From Aureococcus anophagefferens (taxonomy: Eukaryota; Sar; Pelagophyceae; Pelagomonadales; Pelagomonadaceae): a stretch of DNA of 28,588 nucleotides. The DNA is taken from assembly GCF_000186865.1 (NCBI RefSeq), contig NW_008705604.1:147396-175983 (forward strand), in the 5' to 3' direction. The position numbers were made by a program, and so were the translations under genes. Below, in pieces: positions 1 to 9,571 of the stretch; positions within the stretch are counted from its first letter, which is position 1; each line of letters starts with the position of its first letter. The notes below the pieces were generated by a model, which was not told where the DNA came from, made no database searches, and was given only the letters and a program-made list of their open reading frames with translations.

Positions 1-852
1 CGCGAAGGGCCTCAACAAGTGCTTGGGCGGTGACGGGCTCCGGCTCCGGCTCCAAAAAAAAAGACCTGACAATGTTCCCCCATCGACGCTGAGAATGCTC
101 ATAGGGAGATGGGGTACTTGTAACGCACAGGCCTAAAGTTCTCTAGGGGCTCCAGTGCACTAGGAAGTCGATCCGATGGCAGCGCTCGACTTTGACGGTT
201 GCGTTCGGCGGCTCGGTCCGCGGGGCGCCCCGGCGGCCTTCGAGAGACGAGCACGATTCCGGGGCGAATGGGGCCTCTGGATCCGGGCCATTTCGACGCG
301 TCGAGGGGCGATAATATTATGTCGGTCCAGGGTTCATCCACGTTATCAAAAAAGTTCCCCAACCGGTCTCGTCAAACATATCTCTCGACGGCTGCCGATT
401 GATCTTTCGTCCGCCCAATTGCGGACAGCAGATCCCACACTGCGGGCTGTCTCCGCGTCGCGCGTCCGCAGCACATGGGCGACCCTATAGTGATTCCCCT
501 TGGCAGCTGCGGCGGGCCCTCGTGACGCGGCTCTGATCTCAACTTCTGCGCGTCCCCGGGAGGATCGGACTGGGGTTTGGGAATCTCCGCCCCCGAGTTC
601 CTACGGCGATGTAGGCTCGTTTTCTCCCCCTGTGGACTGGAACATGCCAAATGCGGTGTCGAAAGTTGTCCGTCCATCGACATCGACATGCGAAATGCTG
701 CACGAAATCAGGGTTAGTGTCGATCGATTAATTCAAGAACCAATGGTGTTTGAAAAAGTTAATTAATTAATGCATCTTCACTATTGATGAAGTGGATGAA
801 ACAGGGGCAGCAAAAAGGGAGCGGCGCTAGGGGGATCACACAAGGACAGTGT

Positions 853-952
853 CAGGGTGGAAATCAAAACTTTTTGAGGCGCCAGCCGCGCGGTCGGGAC
901 TATCTGCGATGAGCTAGCCGCGCCGGAATATTAGTCAGGTCGAGTGGGACCT
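853..952 (+). repeat. Dispersed repeat X, copy 1
   Basis: About 100 bp that recur in the same orientation at 13727-13825 with scattered substitutions. The core GAGGCGCCAGCCGCGCGGT is identical in both. Each copy runs from CAGGGTG to GGTCGAGTGGG(A/G)CCT. A short fragment resembling its left end also occurs near 24148. No inverted ends or target duplication were found, so the element class is unknown. Confidence 0.75.
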
Positions 953-1018
953 AAAGGGAGGCTAGAGACCGAAAAAAAAATTCCGCGCGCGTCTACCCCC
1001 TGCTGGATGTATCTTGTG

Positions 1019-1100
1019 CCGGCACAGTGTGCCGGCAGATCTAGCGGAGCGAAGTGTGCCGGCACAACGAGAAATAGCGTTTTGTCGGTGTGCCGGCACG
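1019..1100. repeat. Cluster of GTGCCGGCAC palindromes
   Basis: The perfect 10-bp palindrome GTGCCGGCAC, or its TGCCGGC core, occurs several times at uneven spacing of about 20-45 bp. It recurs at 1329-1338 and at 24200-24270. Function unknown. The irregular spacing argues against a CRISPR-like array. Confidence 0.7.
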
Positions 1101-1106
1101 TTTGGT

Positions 1107-1150
<44 letters not shown>
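1107..1150. repeat. CGG trinucleotide microsatellite
   Basis: Roughly 14-15 uninterrupted CGG units. It creates long runs of single amino acids in every frame (Ala, Arg, Gly, Pro), so the frames across it are not evidence of a gene. Confidence 0.95.
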
Positions 1151-1151
<1 letters not shown>

Positions 1152-1235
1152 CCGATCAACCGAGAGCCCCTCTGGAGGGAATTGATAGGGGTGATGATAT
1201 GCGACTTTCGATGCTGACCCCCGATGCTGCGAGAA

Positions 1236-1354
1236 ACCGGGGCCCGCGCAGAAGAAGTAACTAGCTTCTAACTCGCTACTTTTATAGCTCCAAACTTGCA
1301 CAGACGCGTTTCCGCGGACCGCGCGCGGTGTGCCGGCACACCGGAATGTGCCGG
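1236..1354 (-). repeat. Repeat module P, copy 1 (uninterrupted)
   Basis: This segment is nearly identical, in reverse complement, to two pieces at 24226-24298 and 24658-24722. Read on the minus strand it carries GCTATAAAAG and the last codons of the lysine-rich exon at 24695-24958. In this copy the sequence is continuous across about 1299, where the right-hand copy is split by a hAT-type element, so it serves as an empty-site control. It is cut at 1355 by the GCATAG-rich repeat. Confidence 0.85.
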
Positions 1355-1606
1355 TGTTAGAATCCGAGTATGCTAGTATGAAGCACCAGCATAGTATAGC
1401 ATGAGCATAGTATAAGGCAGGCTTAGCATAGCCAGCATAGGCCAGTATGAGCGTCCCAGCATAGGGAGGATAGCATAGTCCCGAGTTAGGGTAGCATAGC
1501 CCAAGGAGCAGAATGCAGGCTCCCTAGGTAGCTGGCTTATCGCCAAGCGCACTTTGATTGTGCTTAATCACACTCGCGTTCTGGCCTCGATAGTCGCCGT
1601 TTATCA
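1355..1606 (+). repeat. GCATAG-rich dispersed repeat, copy 1
   Basis: Starts TGTTAGAATCCGAGTATGC and ends TTTATCA. Copies lie at 6659-6915 and 14013-14302, all in the same orientation and each upstream of a plus-strand gene. The interior is studded with AGCATAG and CAGCATAG words and contains TTGATTGTGCTTAATCACAC. Copies 1 and 2 share both boundaries. Copy 3 carries an additional inverted terminal sequence. No open reading frame fits it. Confidence 0.9.
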
Positions 1607-1821
1607 TCTCAAAGCACCTCAGGTGGTACGCTTAGCGCGCTAACTTGGGGGCGCGGCTTGGCCGGGGCCATAATTCACCCATTTTGCCTCGATTTGAGTT
1701 CCGCCGTTACCCGCGCGCGCGCGGTGGACTGGGGACTTCCCGCCGGGCGACCGAAAACAATACTAGTATTTCGATGGGCGCGTCTAGCCCAATGGCTGTT
1801 TTTGCGCGTTTCGCGTGCTTG

Positions 1822-1829
1822 TATAAATA
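1822..1829 (+). promoter_or_regulatory. TATA-like box of the DDB1 gene
   Basis: TATAAATA lies 117-124 bp upstream of the proposed DDB1 start codon at 1946. This leaves room for a transcription start near 1855 and a leader of about 90 nt. Position and match are suggestive only. Confidence 0.5.
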
Positions 1830-1945
1830 ACTTAGCCACTAGTAAGTGCTCGTCCCGTCGGAAGTTCCTATCGCACGTAGTCGCTGCTACACAGAGTGCG
1901 TCACGTAGGTTCGCCGCTGGGCTCCGCGCGCGGTTACATCGTAGG

Positions 1946-4900
1946 ATGCAGACTAGCCGCCGCCGACACCGCTATGTGGCGACGATGCATGCGTCAGCAG
2001 CTGTCACTCACTGCGTATCATGTTCACTGGCATCGTCATCACGTGATTACCTCATCGTTGCGAAAGGATGCGAATTAACGATGTTCGAAGTAGCCTCAGG
2101 GGGACTAACCCAGAAGTCCCATTCGCAAGTTTACGGCCGTATTGCCGCCATCGTTGCATTCGAGAATCTGCAGAGATCAAGCGACATGCTACTTGCGGGA
2201 AGCTGCGCAATTTTTTGTGGAGTGTCTGATACTAGCTCTTTTAGGTCCTGGTGGAACAACGCGTGTTCTACATTTTGGCCCTGGGTGCAGACGAAAAATT
2301 GCTATCGATATCAAGGGCCGATTTGACAATCTCGGGTCGCTCTGTGCTTATGTCGCCCAGAGCAGTTGTTGATTCGAAGAGCCGCTGTATCGCGTTTGGC
2401 GTGTACGACAATTTCCTTCAATTTGCGGCAATCGATACAGCGGGCTATTCAGAAATTGCATTCGAAGAATGCTCTCATCTAACACATGTCTCTGATCTTG
2501 CTTTCCTGGATGAGCAAAAAGACTTTCCTGTGCGACTTCTCTCCTCCTCCTCGACGAAATATCGACCAATCTATTATCAGGTCCTTGCTGTGCTGGGTGA
2601 TGACAGTGACAAGAGGAAACTAATTTTGACGTTTCTTGTGGCGTCACAGTATTCTGCCTGTGGTTAAGTACAGATATATTGACATAGATATCTGATCGAC
2701 ATTACTGGCCGAAACACGCGGCCAGGTCCATGGCGGCTTCAGGTATTCAACCCTTCATCGACAATGAATCATCTACTGGGAGTTGCCTTCAGGTTGAACC
2801 AGACATGTGCTGGTGTGTAGCACCGAAGCTACCTGTTCTTCAGTCTGCGTTTAAAAGTGAGCTTCGAACGTAGTCCTTATCAATTAGGTTGGTGGACTGC
2901 TCGTTATGGGCGGTCGAGAAATAAGTATTCTAGGAATGGCAGACCACGCTAGAGGATTCCGTCGAATTGCGGTTGCTGCTGCCAAAATCACCGTCGTCGC
3001 ACCAGTGCCAGGCACCTGCAACTGGGTTGCCGTTGATGAACGTGAATTTGTCCTTCGAGCTGCTGCGCCAATACACGAGGCGTCGAGTCCAAGCTTGAAG
3101 ATTTAGGTCTACAGCCTAGAGCTCGGTCGGCACAGATGTAGGCTTCGGGTTCTTGGTCGCGCAAGTACAGTCGCATCATGTTTGAAGCAGTGCGGCAGTC
3201 ATTTAATTTTTGAAACTGTGGCCTTAGTCAACATGCAATCGTACAGCATCGCTCAGGTGTCGCAGCCTTGCGTAGTGGCTACTTGTTTGTTGGATCTGCA
3301 ATGGGCCACTCAGTTCTGACGCAGCTCATAGTGGGCCTGAATGATGAGCATTCAGATCGCCTTGAGACTTTGGATGCACTTCCAAATCATGGTCCAGTTG
3401 TTGTTGCTTTTCCGAGACGGAATCAATATTGTTTCACACATTGAATGGGCTCAAACATTACATCTATCCAGACTGCAATAGGCAATGTGCGTTGTAGAGC
3501 CTGCTGACGCAGAAGGCCAGGGCCGTATCGTTGCTTGTTGTGGCGCTGGAGATGCTGGAACTCTTCACATTGTTCATGATGGCCTCGATGTCACTGGCAC
3601 AGCGTCAAGGAGTCCTACTCGTATCACAAATCTGTCGTTGATTTTGTCTTCACGCGGTGAAATGGTTATCGTCTCTACGGAAGCTGCGACCCACGCCTTT
3701 CTAGTTGCCAACGATGGCTCCACTACTGCTTTCCCGAGCAACCCGCAGGGCTTTGATGAGACTATCAGCACAATTTACTGTTGCAATCTCGGCGATGCTG
3801 CGGTGCAAGTGACACCTAGGGCCATATCTAAATTCTATACGGGAGAAAATCGCCGTAAATTGAAGACATGGCGGCCCAAAGATGGTCGAATCACTGCAGC
3901 GACTGGAAACAACGGCGCGGTTATTCTTATTTCACTCTCAAATGGCAAATTAGTATACACGGCGCACTATTCAATGCATTATAGAATCATAGCAATCAAG
4001 CAATCAAATAGGTGCTCCTAGATTGTGATGTGGAACCGATCGCATCAGCAGCACTTGATGATGAGGCAAGTTGTGTTGCACTCAGTCCTAGTGGCTCTGC
4101 TTCATTTAAAGACTTGGGTATGGCGCATGCAACAGCAGTCTCAGTGTGGTCTGATCCAGTATCGTGCGTGTCTGTGTATGATTCGATTTTGAATAAAATC
4201 CACGATCCTACAATCACATGGCAAGACAAGTCTTCGAACGAACAGACGCTTCAATTTGTTCGAGCTCTCGTTCTCTCAGAAATAAACGAAAAGCCATATC
4301 TGTTTTGCGCATCAGGTGATGGTCTAGTCACAGTATATCAATTTGCATGCGGTAATGATGTGGTTACCACTACTAGATTAAGAGCTGTGTCCTTGGGTGT
4401 CTTACCTGCACGAGTGCTCATCCTAGGAGCTTTTGACCGCATGGCAAGATCGGTGCTGTGTTTCTCAGATCGAGCGTGTGTCGTTCGCAGGGGCTGTGCA
4501 TCTCACCTGCAATGGGTCGTTGCATCTGCCAAAGCCTTTGGAGAAACCACTGAGTGGCGCTACTATATTGTTGTTCCTCTCCACAAGAAAGCCACGACCG
4601 CTATCCTAGCGTGCGGGAGTCAGTTTGCCATTTGCAAAATTGATGCCAATCAAGGCATTAAAGTTGTTTCTGTTCCCCTTGCGGAACAGCCGTGTTACTC
4701 GGCGTCCGTTTCGTGTGGTCATGTGTGGATTGTTAACATTCGTCACCGGAAGCGTACATGTCCAGGCTGTGTATATGCCATGACCTCCAATCCCACCTTT
4801 TTGCCGTCTGTACGATAGATCACCGCGAAGGTGACAACCAAGGGGTCATTCGCTTTCTTCGGGATGAGGCACCATACAACGATGTGCATCGGGAAGCTCT

Positions 4901-6172
4901 TGAACCGCTCGAGATTCCTCTCTGCTGCTCTATCATTTCTCTCGACTCTATTAGTACTTATAAAGACCAACGCGCTCACTTCGTCGTGGGGACAGCATTT
5001 GCGGCCCAGGAAAATGATTTCGAACCATGCTCTGGTCGTATGATAATCTTCAGGAGCGGTCAGGCTAATGTTGCTCCTTCTGTCTTGTTCTTCGTAGAGG
5101 CAAATGGAGCAGTATATGACGTCGCTGCTATGCGTGCAAGTCTCCTCGTTTGTGCTGTGAATCACGCAATACATATTTACGATCCCGTTGTCAGAGATAA
5201 TAGAAGAGGGCATCTCAAGCAAAACAAAAGCGTCCCAAAGACGGCTTAGACCCGAGAGTTGACCACCATCACGTACAGGCCCAGGGCTTCATATGATGGT
5301 CTTGTTGTTGCGTTGAAAGTACAATGTTATGGCAACCTTATTGTAGTTGGTGATATGATGCGTTCAGTGACCTTGTTGAACCTTATACGACAGAAAATGA
5401 TAATCGTTGAGGTGAGTCATATCAGCCGCTTCGAGCTCAATCCACTCAAGTTGGCTTGGCCGATCACAACTTATAGGTTGCATGTGATTACAACACCAAT
5501 TGGGTGTGTGCTTTGGAGGTGATTGGTGATGGCTCATTTATAATTGCTGATGCTAGTGGAAGTCTTGTTGCGCTGGAAAGCTTGTATGGTAATTCTGACA
5601 AAGGCTATTTTCTTGAATCTCGAGCTAAAATGCACCTTGGTGACGTAGTCACCTGTTTTGCACGTGGGTCAATAATGACTCAAGACGATTGGCGTAACCC
5701 AAAAGTGTCGAAAGTAGCCACGCCATTAATTTTCGGATGCGTAACTTCTTCCAGGGTCCTCGTACTGACTCCCTTGATAGCTCGTTATCAGGTGTCTGGC
5801 GCAATCGGTTGCATCGTTTCTATTGACGATGTGACACATAGCTTGCTCGAGCGCCTTAGCAAAGTCCTCCTTGAATTTCACTCCGGTGTAAAAGCCCGTG
5901 TACATATGCTTTTTTGCCTATTATTACTAATATGTATGCAGGTTGGTGATTTTGATCACGAAACTTTTCAGGCTCTGCATAATAATGTTGCTACTTGTAA
6001 TGCCGCACCAATGGACGATTTCATTGATGGTGACATTGTGGAATCTTTTCTCAATATTCCAAGAGCCTCTCAGTGCCATGTTGTCAAGAGGCTGAATATG
6101 GGTGAGAATGTATCAGAAACAACTATTCAGCAGCTAACGGACATGATCAGCGAGCTGAGGCACTTACACTAG
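1946..6172 (+). CDS. DDB1: DNA damage-binding protein 1 (CUL4 ubiquitin ligase adaptor), 13 exons
   Basis: DDB1 is the triple beta-propeller adaptor of CUL4-RBX1 ubiquitin ligases, acting in nucleotide excision repair and regulated proteolysis. My model: 1946-2194, 2245-2642, 2688-2742, 2793-2834, 2888-3049, 3107-3179, 3257-3402, 3482-3952, 4012-4724, 4766-5218, 5279-5411, 5477-5899, 5942-6172; 1182 aa, close to the usual 1090-1140. Alignable landmarks: MCVVEPADAEGQGR (family MCVVDLERQGQGQ), VVGTAF with SGRMIIF and GAVYDV, VVGDMMRSV, and the C-terminal FIDGDIVESFL. CPSF-A-type C-terminal domain present. Introns are 41-79 bp. Introns 1 (2195-2244) and 10 (5219-5278) begin GC. The 5219 intron could instead end at 5284. 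ATG 1946 is the first in-frame ATG after the TATA-like box and just precedes the first conserved strand. Splice sites are inferred from homology. The 3050 intron is the least certain. Confidence 0.9.
2195..2244 (+). other. GC-AG intron 1 of DDB1
   Basis: 50 bp, starts GCGGGA and ends TTTTAG before G. Removal joins LL to VLVEQRV with nearly the family spacing. The only GT alternative is a 26-bp intron at 2219 that would add eight residues. Confidence 0.6.
5219..5278 (+). other. GC-AG intron 10 of DDB1
   Basis: 60 bp, starts GCAAAA and ends GTACAG. The reading phase requires a phase-2 donor, and I found no GT that provides it. An alternative acceptor at 5284 differs by two residues. Confidence 0.6.
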
Positions 6173-6211
6173 TTCACGAGTAGCGCACCTGCGTGCAGAG
6201 GCCGGAAGCTC

Positions 6212-6217
6212 AATAAA
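6212..6217 (+). promoter_or_regulatory. Polyadenylation signal AATAAA of DDB1
   Basis: AATAAA lies 39 bp after the DDB1 stop codon, the normal distance for a cleavage/polyadenylation signal. Confidence 0.6.
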
Positions 6218-6658
6218 TGCGAACGGCAAATTCGGCGCTGTCGCACGGGGGTGTTGACAACTGGTTTGGGGGGGCAGGGGGCATTGAAAATCCGGGATTT
6301 TGCCGTCGTCGAGCCGAGCTCCGAGACTGCGCCTGTCACGAGGAGCCCGCTTACGAACGCAGCGTTGGAACTCGAAAACGACTCTCGGTTCGTCCGGAAC
6401 CGTCCGGAGTGGGCGAAGGTGTGGTACGAGAGCGCCGCTTTTTTCTCCGGCGGAACGCGCGTCGGGGGGTCGGACGCGTGGGGCATTTCGAGGATTTTCT
6501 GGTTACACCCCCAGTTGCACATGCTTCCGTTTATTGGCGATATTAAGTTCGGCCCGCGACCGCGACCGCGTTTCGCCGGGGCGCCTCGTACCCGCGACCG
6601 CGTTTTGCCCGCGCGGGGGAGGAATCGGGACTTTGCGAGGTCGCAACTCCGCGGGATC

Positions 6659-6915
6659 TGTTAGAATCCGAGTATGCTAGTATGAAGCACCAGCATAGTA
6701 TAGCATGAGCATAGCCAGTCTAAGGCAGACTTAGCATAGCCAGCACAGGCCAGTATGAGCGTCCCAGCATAGGGAGGATAGCATAGTCCCGAGTTAGGGT
6801 AGCATAGCCCAAGGAGCGGAATGTAGGCTCCCTAGGTAGCTGGCTTATCGCCAAGCGCACTTTGATTGTGCTTAATCACACTCGCGTTCTAAGGGCGATA
6901 TTCGCCGCTTTATCA
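6659..6915 (+). repeat. GCATAG-rich dispersed repeat, copy 2
   Basis: 257 bp, same two ends as copy 1 (TGTTAGAATCC to TTTATCA) and more than 90 percent identical by eye. It lies about 500 bp upstream of the CDK11 start. No target duplication is visible at either flank. Confidence 0.9.
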
Positions 6916-6974
6916 TGGTAGCAGGTGCACTGTGATCGCAACCAAAACCAAAATACACACGCGCTGGACGCGAT

Positions 6975-7180
6975 GACTCCGATGAGGAGCGATCTCCGAC
7001 GCTGCGACGGTCGAAAAAAGGACATTAAGGAGTTGCGGAAGTCGAACGCGCCCGACTCACCTCGCAATCGTCCGAGTGTCGCGTCTTCGCACGCGCCTCA
7101 ACCTCAAGCTTGCGCGCCACACAGCCACTGGGATCGATGTACAGTTCTCCATATTCGCCGAGTTATGGGCCAAGGAAGTT
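6975..7180 (+). repeat. Dispersed repeat Y, copy 1
   Basis: Similar in the same orientation to 18455-18680. Shared blocks are CGACGCT, CACCTCGCAATCGT, GTGTCGCGTCTTCGCA, GCCACTGGGATCG and CATATTCGC, separated by diverged sequence and small indels. A fragment also occurs inverted near 13530-13570. Apparent SHWDRCT peptides in several frames come from this repeat, not from a gene. Confidence 0.65.
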
Positions 7181-7410
7181 GGCCATACCATCGCGGCCCC
7201 CGAAATAACGAGTTCGTGCCGATCGGATCGACACAGTCCGTACTATTTTACTATCCAGTAATCCATAGTCATAGAATGAGCCTTATCTCGCTTCGCTTAT
7301 ATCAAGATTGTTGTTGCATTTTAACCTTCCTGGCTGAGTCAGCCACAATCTGATGTACGTACCTCGTTGATCGCTATAGGCGTCGGGCCGGCGTTGGGTG
7401 CGAAGCGGGT

Positions 7411-8694
7411 ATGAGGCCTCCGCAAAAGGCAACATTAAAGATCAGATGGTCGTCCGACTCGGAGGATGAAGTTATGGCGGCAGTTACCGCGCCCTTACCG
7501 CCACCTGCGTCGCCTATTATAATGTCCGCTGCAGCCGCGTCGCGTCTGCGATGTCCACTCATCAGCGGGTGCCGAAACGTCGATGTCTTTGAGCACTTGG
7601 ACCGTATGATACAATGTGCGGGCTCATTCACTAATATCTGTTCGCCAACGCAGGTATCGAAGAGGGGTCTTATGGTGTAGTCTACAGAGCACGCGACCTA
7701 AACACGCGCAAGGCAAACGCAACAAAAATAGCAGCAAGCAATGACACATGTCGTGCATAGGTTGTTGCCTTGAAAAAAGTCAAACTAACACGCGAAATGT
7801 GTGTGGACGGATTTCCTGTCACAGCTTTGAGAGAAACAAACGCGCCTGGCAGCGCTTGATGAGGTTCACTGGAAATGTTCTTGGAATGTGTAGGTTCTCA
7901 TAGCGCTGCAGCATGAAAACATAATACGCGTGCAAGAAATGGTTGTTGGTTACGAGCACGATAAAATCTATATGGTAATGGAGCATTTCGACCACGATCT
8001 TAAATCGTGCTTAGAGCGCCACATTGGACCCTTCTCGCAAGCTGAAGTTAAATGCCTTGCGGTGCAGCTCATGGCGGGCGTTCGTCACATGCACCAGGCC
8101 TGGTTCATTCATCGTGACATCAAAACATCAAATTTGCTTTATTCGAACAGCGGTAAGCTTGCTATATGCGACTTCGGCCTAGCAAGGCGCTTCGGAGAGC
8201 CTATCGTACCATATACACGCGATGTGGTCACTTTGTGGTACCGAGCACCGGAAATACTCCTTGGTGCTAGAGAGTACTCCACGGAGCTCGATATCTGGTC
8301 TGTTGGATGTGTCCTCGCTGAAATTCTTCTCAAAAGGCCACTTTTTGCCGGAAAGTCAGAGATTGAGCAACTCTCAGAAATTTTCAAGGTCCTTGGCATG
8401 GCGACGAAAGAACGATGGCCTGGTTATGCGAAGCTGCCGTTCGTGAAAAGCTTCATCTGGAAGACCCAGAAGCACAACAAATTGCGAGATATTTTTCCTT
8501 CTGTCGGCTTCGGCTTGACCACTGCCACGCCTCTCACGGGCTTAGGTTTGAATCTCCTAAATGGGCTTTTTTCTCTCGACCCGACGAAGCGCATCTCAGC
8601 CAGTGATGCAATAGATCATCCTTATTTTACCGAGAGCCCAGCACCCTCTCCAAGGCCGAACATGCCCAAGTTTCAGCCCATTTTACCTGAATAG
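7411..8694 (+). CDS. CDK11: CDK11/PITSLRE-type cyclin-dependent kinase, 4 exons
   Basis: Serine/threonine kinase; in other eukaryotes CDK11 with cyclin L acts in pre-mRNA splicing and transcription. Model: 7411-7603, 7654-7712, 7761-7841, 7894-8694; 377 aa. Order of motifs: GCRNVDVFEHLDR, then glycine loop IEEGSYGVVYRARD, VVALKKVK (catalytic Lys), PVTALRE in the position of PITSLRE, HRDIKTSN, DFGLARRFG, activation loop YTRDVVTLWYRAPE, GAREYSTELDIWSVGC. The GCRxVxxF lead-in is typical of CDK11 rather than CDK1/2. The usual inhibitory Thr of the glycine loop is Ser; the adjacent Tyr is kept. The long N-terminal charged extension of animal CDK11 is absent; only about 50 residues precede the kinase domain. 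Introns 7713-7760 and 7842-7893 are GC-AG; both are forced by in-frame stops and kinase alignment. Confidence 0.9.
7713..7760 (+). other. GC-AG intron 2 of CDK11
   Basis: 48 bp, GCAAAC to GCATAG before G. It contains an in-frame stop, and removal restores RARDLNTRK-VVALKKVK. Upstream GT sites would delete the glycine loop; the downstream GT leaves an 11-bp intron. Confidence 0.8.
7842..7893 (+). other. GC-AG intron 3 of CDK11
   Basis: 52 bp, GCGCCT to TGTGTAG before G. It contains an in-frame TGA, and removal gives ALRETN-VLIALQHENI with exact kinase spacing. There is no GT donor upstream of the stop in the right phase. Confidence 0.8.
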
Positions 8695-9571
8695 GCGCTT
8701 GGTCGAAAGAGTCATGCCGACGGTCGTCCGCTCGACTTGCTGGCCTGTCGCTGTGTCTTTGACCTGGACCGTGCGGCCTGACGTGGGGAGCACTAGCGGC
8801 TTGTCGCCTGAGAACGAGCCCATGCAGACGCTCTGCGACGACGTCGACGTTCGAGAGGTGGTCGCTGACCTCCTGGTGGTTGATGTGGGATTTTATTTCG
8901 ACTTCACTCTGCAGGCGGCTGAGTTTGACGTCGTTCCAGACTCGGGGCCACGCTTCTTCCAGGTTACTCGGTAAATAAATAGATTTCCTTGGCGCCCGAG
9001 CCGATCGCCTTCTACTGGTCGATCTCGATCATGAACTCGCCGCCAGTCCCCTTGCCTGGGTGCGGCTTGCCCGAGAGAACGGCCCCGTGGGTCCCGCCGT
9101 CGGACAAGATCGTGCACGGCCATGCGCGCCGCTGTGTGCCGGGTATTTGAGGCGGTCAAACCTGTCAGTATGCATGTGGCGCTCAGTTGCAGTCGCCGTG
9201 GCTGCTGCTAGACCCAGCACTGCTCCAGCAGCAGCTGCCAGCCGCGTCAGCGAGGATACTTGCTGAATCAGGAGCACCCTGGCTTAGAAGGTACTGAGGG
9301 AAAGGCAGTCCTAGAGGCGGCCTGCAGGCGCGGCCCTGTATCAGCGAGCCGCCAGGTAAGCAGGGCCCTCCCCATTCTTCTCCAAATGACCTCCGGTGCC
9401 CCACCCCTCAGGCTGCTCCCAGCCCCTCCGCTGCAACTTGAAATGTCACCTGGGTGTTACCACCGCCGGCAGAAGCGGTGCCAAGGTCAGTATGTCACCC
9501 GCCAGGCCAGGGGTAGCCCCCCCCACGAGCATGTCTCTCTAAGAGCCCCCATGGAGCATGTGGGGCTGGTG
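8695..9571. other. Unresolved GC-rich region between CDK11 and the GT25 gene
   Basis: No gene is recognised. On the minus strand, open stretches encode a hydrophobic Ala-rich segment (about 9275-9185) and a short peptide ending GTGGEFMIEIDQ at 9012, but they lie in different frames and I cannot join them by a plausible intron. Another minus-strand stretch (8692-8900) contains SGDKPLVLPTSGRTV. On the plus strand, CAG|GTAAGC at 9354 and CCTCAG at 9411 look like a GT-AG intron. CAG/CTG-rich composition at 9190-9570 differs from the flanking genes. Confidence 0.4.

Larger units (their letters stand above)
1..1945. other. Intergenic region, repeat-rich, upstream of DDB1
   Basis: I see no convincing gene here. 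Several overlapping open frames exist on both strands, but none resembles a known protein. The stretch holds a repeat shared with 13727-13825 (at 853-952), a cluster of GTGCCGGCAC palindromes (about 1019-1100 and 1329-1354), a CGG microsatellite, a module also found inverted near 24.2-24.7 kb, one copy of the GCATAG-rich repeat, and the putative DDB1 promoter. Positions 1-850 show no recognisable structure beyond a short (GGCTCC)n run and an A-tract near 54-62. Confidence 0.6.
6173..7410. other. Intergenic region between DDB1 and CDK11
   Basis: Contains the DDB1 polyadenylation signal, a GC-rich block (6240-6655) with overlapping frames but no recognisable protein, the second GCATAG-rich copy, and repeat Y copy 1. 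A TATA-like TTATAT lies near 7296, upstream of the kinase. A segment at 6531-6553 (TTTATTGGCGAT, then TTAAGTTCGGC) recurs at 10972-10996. Confidence 0.6.

Noticed and set aside
944..1301. Several overlapping frames of about 65-106 codons on both strands
   Set aside because: All are created by the CGG microsatellite and palindromes, which leave every frame open; the peptides are single-residue runs.
1019..1338. Possible CRISPR-like array of GTGCCGGCAC
   Set aside because: The repeat is only 10 bp, spacers are irregular, and the context is eukaryotic with spliced genes.
1658..1945. N-terminal extension of DDB1 from a non-ATG start
   Set aside because: The frame is open but contains no ATG before 1946, includes the TATA-like box, and shows no similarity to DDB1.
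4743..5222. Minus-strand frame of 159 codons inside DDB1
   Set aside because: It is antisense to conserved DDB1 exons (4766-5218) and resembles nothing known.
1946..6172. DDB1 as a frame-shifted pseudogene
   Set aside because: Every frame change coincides with splice sites that remove 41-79 bp and restore family spacing; no unexplained stop remains.
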